Positions 1 to 5,504 of a DNA stretch of 5,624 nt are shown here, piece after piece. Position 1 is the first letter of the stretch. The number at the start of each line of letters is the position of its first letter. Under the pieces are notes generated by a model. It searched no databases. It was not told the DNA's origin and saw only the letters and a program-made list of their open reading frames with translations. Both the position numbers and the translations under genes were made by a program. The stretch covers positions 1 through 5,624 of the forward strand of contig CAZVAO010000125.1 in assembly GCA_964625175.1 (NCBI GenBank), given 5' to 3'. The DNA is from CAZVAO01 sp964625175 (GTDB taxonomy: Bacteria; Bacillota; UBA994; PWPR01).

Positions 1-460
1 TTAGCATCTGATTGTTTAACCGCTCCAAACTACGCTACGCAATACCGCTTCTTTCTTTTTCTGTTTAAAATTCTTAATAGCCAGCTGTTTATATTAGTGC
101 TCAGTACCAGTTGTACACATATTTCAGCCAGCCGAGCGATTACTCGAGTGAATTAGTTTGTCACCCTCAACACATACGGACAATTCCATTGCTGAGGGGT
201 TGTCCCCGAATTGAAGGCAAACGCGGCAGTGCTGGTTTCAGTATTCAATCACTGGTATTTCAGTAAGGCTCGCACAGACAGCATACGTAGTGGCAGGTTT
301 CCATGCCTGCCTTTCCCCTAATATGGTGCATATGGTTGCTTACGACCCTAATATTCACCTAAGGTGTGATTGTGCGAAAAAAAGGGTCGGCGCGGAGATC
401 GACCACTACGATATAGCGAGGTCGGAATAATAAAGGTCGGCACGGAGACCGACCACTACA
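1..460 (+). repeat. Long direct repeat, left copy (LR1)
   Basis: Aligns without gaps to 5121-5580. Only two substitutions (56 and 61) occur in the first 384 bases, but seven occur in the next 76, where the tandem hairpin array begins. After 460 the copies diverge. No credible gene is seen: reading frames are short and those at the 3' end simply traverse the hairpin array. The true left boundary is unknown because the repeat begins at the first base of the window. It contains one inverted member of the hairpin family (292-311). Confidence 0.95.
286..311 (-). repeat. Inverted member of the REP-like hairpin family inside LR1
   Basis: Read on the minus strand this is GGCAGG-CATGGAAA-CCTGCC followed by ACTACG. 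It has the same 6-bp stem, 8-nt CAYGGARA loop and 3' ACTACG as the plus-strand array, but two stem pairs are changed on both arms. It faces away from the first plus-strand hairpin at 385, giving a divergent pair about 75 bp apart, the geometry of a REPIN. Confidence 0.75.
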
Positions 461-609
461 GTCAAACATTGATCGTGTGGAAATTGACCATAATGCCTCA
501 AATCGGTTGACACGGAGACCGACCACTACGGTATAGCATGGTTGGAATAAAAAGGGTCGACACGGAGATTGACCACTACGGTATAGCATGGTTGGAATGA
601 AAACCAACC
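385..609 (+). repeat. Tandem array of REP-like hairpins, 50-bp period (left)
   Basis: Hairpins of the form GGTCGGCACGGAGACCGACC, each followed by ACTAC, lie at 385-404, 435-454, 505-524 and 555-574, with a variant (GGTTGG-AATGAAAA-CCAACC) at 590-609. Each consists of a 6-bp stem and an 8-nt loop. Neighbouring units are 50 bp apart and also share GTATAGCAAGGTCGGAATAA between hairpins. The second gap is 70 bp because about 44 bp of unrelated sequence (461-504) replaces the usual 24-bp linker. The array resembles REP elements; reading frames through it are artefacts of the repeat. Confidence 0.88.
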
Positions 610-667
610 ACTACATTTGCTACTGAACCCAAATCGTCAAGGCTTATTAATCAAGATTCTCACGTCG
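610..667 (+). repeat. 58-bp tail repeat (left copy)
   Basis: Begins with the ACTAC that follows the last hairpin and matches 4796-4853 at 54 of 58 positions (differences at 635, 636, 643 and 666). It ends in AGATTCTCACGTCG and then runs into CTCCTCGGAATGACAG (677-692). That resembles the widespread GATTCTTCGC...CTCAGAATGACA intergenic repeat of anaerobic bacteria; this family link is from memory and untested. Confidence 0.85.
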
Positions 668-965
668 TGCTGCTTCACTCCTCGGAATGACAGAATTGGT
701 GATGGCTGTTTAACCGTTTGACCTGTTAACTTTAACCCTTTAGCCTTTTAGCCTTTTAAACTATTTATCTCTTTCACCATTCCACCTTTCCAACTGACCA
801 ACTTATGTATGAGTATCTTGAGTCAGAATTTTTCGAAGCAACGCAGAGATCACTTATTTATGACCTTCAAAACCAGAAATGTGGGAAAAATCAAGGCACA
901 AACCTATTTTCCATATGAGGCTATACAAGCAGGTTGCCGATTATTGAAAATAAGCGACACAACAC
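668..965. other. AT-rich intergenic stretch with a short CCTTTTAG repeat
   Basis: No gene is supported here. A short tandem repeat, CCCTTTAG-CCTTTTAG-CCTTTTAA, occupies 736-759 in a pyrimidine-rich run. A 75-codon plus-strand reading frame from 809 has no ribosome binding site and runs through the terminator hairpin, so it is not called. Confidence 0.5.
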
Positions 966-1001
966 AAAACTGCGTAGTGCTTTTTAGCACTACGCAGTTT
1001 T
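966..1001. terminator. Perfect 16-bp hairpin, probable intrinsic terminator (bidirectional)
   Basis: The arms AAAACTGCGTAGTGCT (966-981) and AGCACTACGCAGTTTT (986-1001) pair perfectly around a TTTT loop. The plus-strand side continues to five T's (998-1002) and the minus-strand side reads GTTTTG. The hairpin lies about 140 bp past the stop codon of the minus-strand gene, the expected place for its terminator. The U tract is better on the plus strand, where no convincing gene lies upstream, so it may also block transcription entering from the left flank. Confidence 0.7.
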
Positions 1002-1013
1002 TATACTTAATAC

Positions 1014-1138
1014 TTAGAATTTCAGAATTGAGGTGAGATCAAGGCACGAGTATGTTTATGTAATGATGACGTACATACTGTACGTCGAATAAGCAAACAT
1101 CCGAGCAACACAAAAATCACCCAATTATGGAATTCTAA
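1014..1138. repeat. Concentric imperfect 125-bp palindrome next to the gene's stop codon
   Basis: The outer arms, TTAGAATTTCAGAATTGAGG+TGA (1014-1036) and the reverse complement of 1117-1138, agree at nearly all positions with one gap. A central palindrome, GACGTAC-ATACT-GTACGTC (1068-1086), shares almost the same centre (1077 against 1076). The intervening arms are only weakly similar (an ATGTTT match on both sides). It could be a degenerate miniature inverted-repeat element or a long 3'-UTR hairpin of the minus-strand mRNA, since the outer arm ends two bases from the stop codon. No coding content is seen. Confidence 0.55.
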
Positions 1139-1139
1139 A

Positions 1140-4100
1140 TTATTGGATTTGTGTGACGCCGCCACCAATATAGTTAACAGTAAAACCAAGCTCTTGAGCA
1201 ATCATACGTAGAGGAACCATTGTACGATTTTGAGCATTGATATAAGGAGCGACAGCCATTTCCATAGCGACTCCGTTAACCATTGCAGTAGTATTGCCAA
1301 TTTGAACGGTAATCACCACTTCGCCACCATTAATTGTATAGGTAACTGATTCGGTAGCGTCGTCCCATGTAACAACTGCACCTAATTCTTCAGCGTAGCG
1401 TACAGGAACCATTGTGGTACCTTCGATTAATTCAGCAGGACCAAATCCTGTGTCTTCACCCACTGTAACGACTAACATGTTGACCGATGCGCCTTCCAAG
1501 GTAATCATTAAGTAGTTAAAGTTAGCGTCGATTGCTTGTACATGATATTGATCCGCTTTAGCGGTCATATGCACAACAGTTGGAGCGGCATAGAACATGT
1601 CTACTAATTCACCATTAACCATTGCTTTGGTCACACGTACGTTGTCTGTAATGGTAATGGTAGCCATACCGTTAGCTTCTACTAAAGTTGCGGTTGGAGC
1701 TTCCATGTCGATTACTACAGGAACATGACATTCAACCATTGAATAATCGTCATCTTCATCGGTTAAAGCGATGAAGTTTAGACCACCTGTGTTACCAGCA
1801 ATTGTGGCATAAGCAATCTGACCATTCTCATCAGTAGTACCGATTAACTCACCATCGATGTAATACTCAAAACCATGAGGTTCTGCTCCTTTAGCACTAA
1901 AATCACCTGCATCGTAATCGTTAAAGAATTCACCCAGATACACATCATAACCTTCAAGAGGATTACCTTCAGCATCTAAGTATGTCAATACGATATTCGA
2001 AGAAGTGCCAATGATTAGCTGAGCGGGATCAGCAGTAAAGCTTGGAGCTACTACTTGAATCTCTGCTAATGTGACATCGATATCATCATCCGCATTCATA
2101 TAGAATTCGAAGAAAATATCTTCTTCATCCTCTTCGGCACCAGCAAACCAAACCTCATCTGTTAATAGTGTAAATGTAAAGACACCATCATCTTCATCAG
2201 AAGCTTCTTCGAGGATACAGCATAGATAGTTGCTGTCATAATCGTAGTCTACATCGTTATCTAATAAACTACCATCGCGAGGATCAATTACGGTGAATTC
2301 AAAGTCTGTTTCAATGAAAGCGGTCAAAGTATTTGCACCTGTCATCACGATTTGAGGTTTAACCACTTCAAGTTCAACTTCACCGAAATACTTGTCAGAA
2401 TCTGTTGAGGCATTAACTAAGGCACTTGCAGCACCAGCTACTGGTGTAAGATCAATCTCTACAGACTCTTTAACACCGTCATCATTGGTATCAACGCGTG
2501 TTTGAGAAACGCCTTCAACTGTTGTCCCAATTTTATCGCCATCAGCATCATAATAAGTTACATCAATTGTAGGATAAATCACATCGCCGTCAGCATCCAG
2601 AGGCGTTATAACGATTTCTTCGCTAAAACCTTCTAATAATGTAGAAGTACCAGAAATTACAGAGTAAACTTCAAGCCCTACGACTTCGATTGCATCAAGC
2701 AAGGTTACTTCAGGAATCCCTGTATCATCCCAACCATCTTCTGTGTAGAAGGCCATCGGAAGTGTTCCAACTGTATCAAACGGCCAAGCATCATCGTCAT
2801 ACTCAATCACATAAACGCCACCAACAACATTCGTTGTTGTACCATCAAATAACAAACCACTATAATCGTCTGATATAATCGCATTATTAATTGGATTACC
2901 ATCTTCGTCAGTGATTGTAACGGTGATGTCTTGCTCTGAATCAACATCTACCACGTTAGGTGTAACCGTTACGTTCCAACCCTCAACCGCTAATTCGCGT
3001 GTGAACGTCGCAACTAAATCATCACTTTCCATATCTGAATCATCATATACGTTGATGATTACTTCAACTGTACCCGTTTCTGTTGGAGCGATCTCAAAAT
3101 TAGTCACATAACTACCATCGTCATAAGACTTAACGACTTTATCTTCTAGTCCAGCACCATTAAATGTTACTTCATAATAAAGACTAGAAATAATATTTGG
3201 TGCAATGTTACCATCCTGATTTAACACTCGGACAGGTCGTTCAGCACTGCTCGAGTTAAAGGTGAAATCATTATTTCCAACGTTTAATGGATCCGAATTC
3301 CAACCAACTAAGTTATAATCGTCTGGCTCAAGTGCTTCTACATCTATTGTAGCTTCTTCGATGATGAAATCTGTATAATACAATTTAAACTCAAATGTGT
3401 AGATATCTACAGTGAAGCCGTTTAAATTGATCGTTTCAATCAACTGGTTTGCTGTTACGCGACCAAATTCATAATTAACCTCAGACTCAGGAAGTTCAAC
3501 ATTCCCATCAGAATCCGTCACTGCGACTGTTAGCGTATATCCTGGGGCTAAGTTATTACCTGCGTGATTTAAGTCAAGTTCATTTGTATACGCATCAGCA
3601 AAATCAAACTCCGCTGTTAGTGTCACATCACCAAGATTAACCATAGCTTCCATTGGATCAATTGTTACAGCCATCTCATTAGTGAAAACTTCACCTTCAA
3701 GAGCAAGCGTACCATTGATATAAAGTCCTAGCTCACCCGTTTGAACTAAATCATCCCCAGAGAATAAGAAGCCAAATACACTATCATTAGCAAAATCTGC
3801 AGCACCTATTTCTGTACCATCAGTATAGGCAAGTGTAATTGCTTCAGCATCAAACATGTTATCTTCATTCGGGAACATACCTTGAACGATTACTGTGTCA
3901 GGAATATCGCCCCATGTCCACTCCAAAGTGGTTGGTTCTACTAATTCGGTTGCATACATGATTGTGAAGTCAGCTTCAACACCATCTGCTACAAGTGTAT
4001 ATGTGCCGACACCGAGGTTAGTCAAAACGTTAACGGCAAAAAATCCATCGTTAATGTTTAAGCCCGTTACGCCTTCTGTAATTTGGACGCCATCTTTTTC

Positions 4101-4307
4101 CCACAGCTCCATTGTTACATCGACATTTACCGGTACACCGTCTTCATTGACAGCGCGGCCAGTAATCGTTCCGTAGTAGAATCCTTCAACAAATGTGATT
4201 TCATCATTGTCGAGCTCAAGTGTCCATACGGGGTCTGCAAGTACAACGCCGCTGAACATACTGACAATCATAGCCATGACCGAAAGTGTTGCTAAAAATC
4301 GTTTCAT
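1140..4307 (-). CDS. Secreted, hyperacidic multi-Ig-like-module protein with C-terminal copper-amine-oxidase-N-like stalk domain
   Basis: Predicted exported 1055-residue surface or matrix protein; no enzymatic function is visible. Residues 1-24 form a Sec signal peptide (MKRF start, hydrophobic core, probable cleavage after VLA before DPVW). Residues 25 to about 866 look like eight beta-rich modules of about 100 residues, each marked by an acidic turn such as NEDGVP (54), TDGTE (162), DSDGN (265), DEDGNP (467), DADGD (571) or DAEGNP (778), as in bacterial Ig-like domains. Residues 867-940 are a ninth, shorter beta module (ITDNVRVTKAMVNG). Residues 955-1055 match the CuAO_N1 stalk family, with two half-motifs, GTTMVPVRYAEELGA..VTWD and NRTMVPLRMIAQELGF. 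The last strand is degenerate (NYIGGGVTQIQ). The family name is historical: no copper-oxidase catalytic domain is present. The Met at 4307 is chosen over one 21 codons upstream because AAGGAGG lies 7 nt before it and the signal peptide starts there. By hand count there are about 198 acidic and 24 basic residues and only three cysteines. The gene appears monocistronic. CDS and stalk calls are firm; the role is inference. Confidence 0.93.
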   Translation of the reverse strand: MKRFLATLSVMAMIVSMFSGVVLADPVWTLELDNDEITFVEGFYYGTITGRAVNEDGVPVNVDVTMELWEKDGVQITEGVTGLNINDGFFAVNVLTNLGVGTYTLVADGVEADFTIMYATELVEPTTLEWTWGDIPDTVIVQGMFPNEDNMFDAEAITLAYTDGTEIGAADFANDSVFGFLFSGDDLVQTGELGLYINGTLALEGEVFTNEMAVTIDPMEAMVNLGDVTLTAEFDFADAYTNELDLNHAGNNLAPGYTLTVAVTDSDGNVELPESEVNYEFGRVTANQLIETINLNGFTVDIYTFEFKLYYTDFIIEEATIDVEALEPDDYNLVGWNSDPLNVGNNDFTFNSSSAERPVRVLNQDGNIAPNIISSLYYEVTFNGAGLEDKVVKSYDDGSYVTNFEIAPTETGTVEVIINVYDDSDMESDDLVATFTRELAVEGWNVTVTPNVVDVDSEQDITVTITDEDGNPINNAIISDDYSGLLFDGTTTNVVGGVYVIEYDDDAWPFDTVGTLPMAFYTEDGWDDTGIPEVTLLDAIEVVGLEVYSVISGTSTLLEGFSEEIVITPLDADGDVIYPTIDVTYYDADGDKIGTTVEGVSQTRVDTNDDGVKESVEIDLTPVAGAASALVNASTDSDKYFGEVELEVVKPQIVMTGANTLTAFIETDFEFTVIDPRDGSLLDNDVDYDYDSNYLCCILEEASDEDDGVFTFTLLTDEVWFAGAEEDEEDIFFEFYMNADDDIDVTLAEIQVVAPSFTADPAQLIIGTSSNIVLTYLDAEGNPLEGYDVYLGEFFNDYDAGDFSAKGAEPHGFEYYIDGELIGTTDENGQIAYATIAGNTGGLNFIALTDEDDDYSMVECHVPVVIDMEAPTATLVEANGMATITITDNVRVTKAMVNGELVDMFYAAPTVVHMTAKADQYHVQAIDANFNYLMITLEGASVNMLVVTVGEDTGFGPAELIEGTTMVPVRYAEELGAVVTWDDATESVTYTINGGEVVITVQIGNTTAMVNGVAMEMAVAPYINAQNRTMVPLRMIAQELGFTVNYIGGGVTQIQ

Positions 4308-4312
4308 CTGTG

Positions 4313-4321
4313 TTCCTCCTT
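4313..4321 (-). promoter_or_regulatory. Strong Shine-Dalgarno site that fixes the start codon
   Basis: Read on the minus strand this is AAGGAGGAA, near-perfectly complementary to the 3' end of 16S rRNA, with the GGAGG core 7 nt from the ATG at 4305-4307. It selects the MKRF start, whose product begins directly with a signal peptide, over the in-frame ATG at 4370. The longer version would put a polar 21-residue stretch (MHCADKAANN...) ahead of the signal peptide. Confidence 0.93.
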
Positions 4322-4419
4322 GGTTTTTAAAAGCATGTAAGTTGTTAGCAGCCTTATCCGCACAATGCAATAAAGAATAGACACAATAATTCAGTTACCG
4401 AGATTAATCTGTTTAGTCT

Positions 4420-4448
4420 TCTATATTGTTTAATAAACTAGCCTTCAA
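4420..4448 (-). promoter_or_regulatory. Alternative sigma-A promoter candidate (proximal)
   Basis: On the minus strand, TTGAAG (4443-4448) and TATAGA (4420-4425) also have a 17-nt spacer, but the -10 box is a weaker match. Start would be near 4413. It could be a second start site or a chance match in AT-rich DNA. Confidence 0.3.
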
Positions 4449-4461
4449 AACTTACTTTCTA

Positions 4462-4490
4462 ATAATAGACTGACATGCCGACACATTCAA
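4462..4490 (-). promoter_or_regulatory. Candidate sigma-A promoter for the stalk-domain gene (distal)
   Basis: On the minus strand, TTGAAT (4485-4490) and TATTAT (4462-4467) are separated by 17 nt. They match the -35 consensus at 4 of 6 positions and the -10 consensus at 5 of 6. Transcription would begin near 4455, leaving a leader of about 150 nt before the ATG. The heptanucleotide repeat lies about 40-100 bp upstream of this -35 box. It is supported by sequence pattern only. Confidence 0.5.
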
Positions 4491-4532
4491 GCGCATTGCC
4501 CATTTGTAACACAATTGTAATATAAGGCGGTC

Positions 4533-4588
4533 GGGGATCGGGGATCGGGGATCGGGGATCGGGGATCGGGGATCGGGGATCGGGGATC
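4533..4588 (+). repeat. Heptanucleotide microsatellite (GGGGATC)x8
   Basis: Eight perfect copies of GGGGATC with no interruptions, preceded by a partial GGTC (4529-4532). Each copy carries a GATC site and a run of four G's with a 3-nt spacer, so the plus strand could form G-quadruplexes. It lies upstream of the minus-strand gene, starting about 43 bp behind the distal -35 candidate. Perfect short tandem repeats are prone to slippage, so copy number probably differs among strains. Confidence 0.97.
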
Positions 4589-4589
4589 G

Positions 4590-4775
4590 CGTGAGTATAA
4601 AAGCTTTGCAAGTAAATAGTCAAGCCCCATGGTGTTTACGGTGTAACACACGGGGTGAGCAATGGTTTATCGGTTGGAAAGTTTGAATTAGCCGGCACAG
4701 GTTGTAGCCTAATCAATAATTGTTGGAAAGTTGTAATATAATGTCTTACAATATATGCTTCGTTGCAACATTATG
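4590..4775. other. Intergenic stretch with a possible small hairpin
   Basis: No gene is seen. CCCCATGGTGTT (4625-4636) and AACACACGGGG (4645-4655) form an imperfect stem. TATAAT at 4737-4742 is a perfect -10 hexamer on the plus strand but has no -35 partner and no downstream gene. Confidence 0.35.
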
Positions 4776-4853
4776 GGTCGGCATGGAAACCGACCACTAC
4801 ATTTGCTACTGAACCCAAATATTCAAGGATTATTAATCAAGATTCTCACGTTG
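4776..4853 (+). repeat. Single REP-like hairpin plus 58-bp tail repeat (right copy)
   Basis: GGTCGG-CATGGAAA-CCGACC (4776-4795) is a solitary member of the hairpin family, with a loop like that of the inverted members. The 58-bp tail (4796-4853) follows directly, in the same order and orientation as at 590-667. The hairpin and tail therefore appear to travel as one unit, here without the tandem array. Confidence 0.88.
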
Positions 4854-4858
4854 CGTAA

Positions 4859-4911
4859 GCCCTGCACGCAGCCTTAGGGAGCGGAGCGACGTAAGGGTTC
4901 TGCTACAGGGC
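4859..4911. repeat. Imperfect 53-nt hairpin, apparently inserted after the tail repeat
   Basis: GCCCTG (4859-4864) pairs with CAGGGC (4906-4911), GCAG (4868-4871) with CTGC (4900-4903) and CCTTA (4872-4876) with TAAGG (4892-4896), around a 15-nt purine-rich loop. It sits between AGATTCTCACGTTG and CTCCTCAGAATGAG (4916-4929). The equivalent parts on the left (654-667 and 677-690) are separated by only a few bases, so this looks like a palindromic insertion. Confidence 0.6.
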
Positions 4912-4937
4912 AAGGCTCCTCAGAATGAGCTTTTTTT
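4912..4937 (+). terminator. Weak terminator-like hairpin with seven T's
   Basis: AAGGCTC (4912-4918) can pair with GAGCTTT (4927-4933), with one G-T pair and an 8-nt loop, and T's run from 4931 to 4937. The stem is short and no plus-strand gene precedes it, so it may simply be the end of the repeat. Confidence 0.25.
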
Positions 4938-5029
4938 AGCAAGTTAACCCTGCTTTGAGATGCACATGCTTGTTTAGCAAGTGTCTGGGATTGCTGGGGT
5001 TGATAAACAGTTACTGGGTTTATAAAATT

Positions 5030-5090
5030 GACCATTGGGGACTGGCCCTAATGGTTTATTTCTGACCAAAAGGGACTGTCCCCAATGGTC
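5030..5090. repeat. Double palindrome of the GGGGACTGTCCCC type
   Basis: The ends GACCATTGGGGAC (5030-5042) and GTCCCCAATGGTC (5078-5090) are perfect 13-bp inverted repeats. Each half is also an imperfect palindrome: ACCATTGGGG with CCCTAATGGT (5031-5054), and GACCAAAAGGGA with TCCCCAATGGTC (5064-5090). This resembles intergenic repeats containing 'GGGGAC(A/T)GTCCCC' found near transposase genes in Firmicutes, a recollection rather than a search result. It is non-coding. Confidence 0.7.
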
Positions 5091-5405
5091 ATCAGAATAG
5101 TGCATGCATGATATCTGAAATTAGCATCTGATTGTTTAACCGCTCCAAACTACGCTACGCAATACCGCTTCTTTCCTTTTGTGTTTAAAATTCTTAATAG
5201 CCAGCTGTTTATATTAGTGCTCAGTACCAGTTGTACACATATTTCAGCCAGCCGAGCGATTACTCGAGTGAATTAGTTTGTCACCCTCAACACATACGGA
5301 CAATTCCATTGCTGAGGGGTTGTCCCCGAATTGAAGGCAAACGCGGCAGTGCTGGTTTCAGTATTCAATCACTGGTATTTCAGTAAGGCTCGCACAGACA
5401 GCATA

Positions 5406-5431
5406 CGTAGTGGCAGGTTTCCATGCCTGCC
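5406..5431 (-). repeat. Inverted member of the REP-like hairpin family inside LR2
   Basis: Identical copy of the 286-311 element at the same relative place in the right-hand long repeat, again divergent from the first array hairpin (5505-5524). Confidence 0.75.
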
Positions 5432-5504
5432 TTTCCCCTAATATGGTGCATATGGTTGCTTACGACCCTAATATTCACCTAAGGTGTGATTGTGCGAAAA
5501 AAAG

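Noticed and set aside
1..384. Structured RNA or riboswitch in the long repeat
   Set aside because: Small stems are present (for example GGGG/CCCC with CAATTC/GAATTG at 181-213), but no known riboswitch or ncRNA core was recognised. Duplication alone explains the conservation between copies.
359..607. 82-codon minus-strand reading frame
   Set aside because: It lies entirely in the 50-bp hairpin array, its protein repeats with the DNA period, and it lacks a ribosome binding site.
385..609. CRISPR array
   Set aside because: The period and short conserved segments look superficially similar, but the 'spacers' are homologous to each other, the repeats vary, and no cas gene is present.
809..1036. 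75-codon plus-strand reading frame
   Set aside because: It has no Shine-Dalgarno sequence, reads through both arms of the terminator hairpin and into the 125-bp palindrome, and shows no recognisable motif. A decayed gene fragment cannot be excluded.
1143..1445. Copper amine oxidase enzyme activity
   Set aside because: Only the small N1-type stalk domain is present. The catalytic domain and topaquinone motif are absent.
4308..4370. Longer start of the main gene at 4370 (21 extra residues)
   Set aside because: The extension is polar, would precede the signal peptide, and overlaps the AAGGAGG site that serves the ATG at 4307.
2690..4380. Several plus-strand reading frames of 61-93 codons opposite the main gene
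   Set aside because: They are shadows of the long minus-strand coding region, with no ribosome binding sites or domain-like sequence.
4737..4742. Perfect TATAAT on the plus strand as a promoter
   Set aside because: There is no -35 hexamer at suitable spacing and no gene downstream; it lies in AT-rich intergenic DNA.
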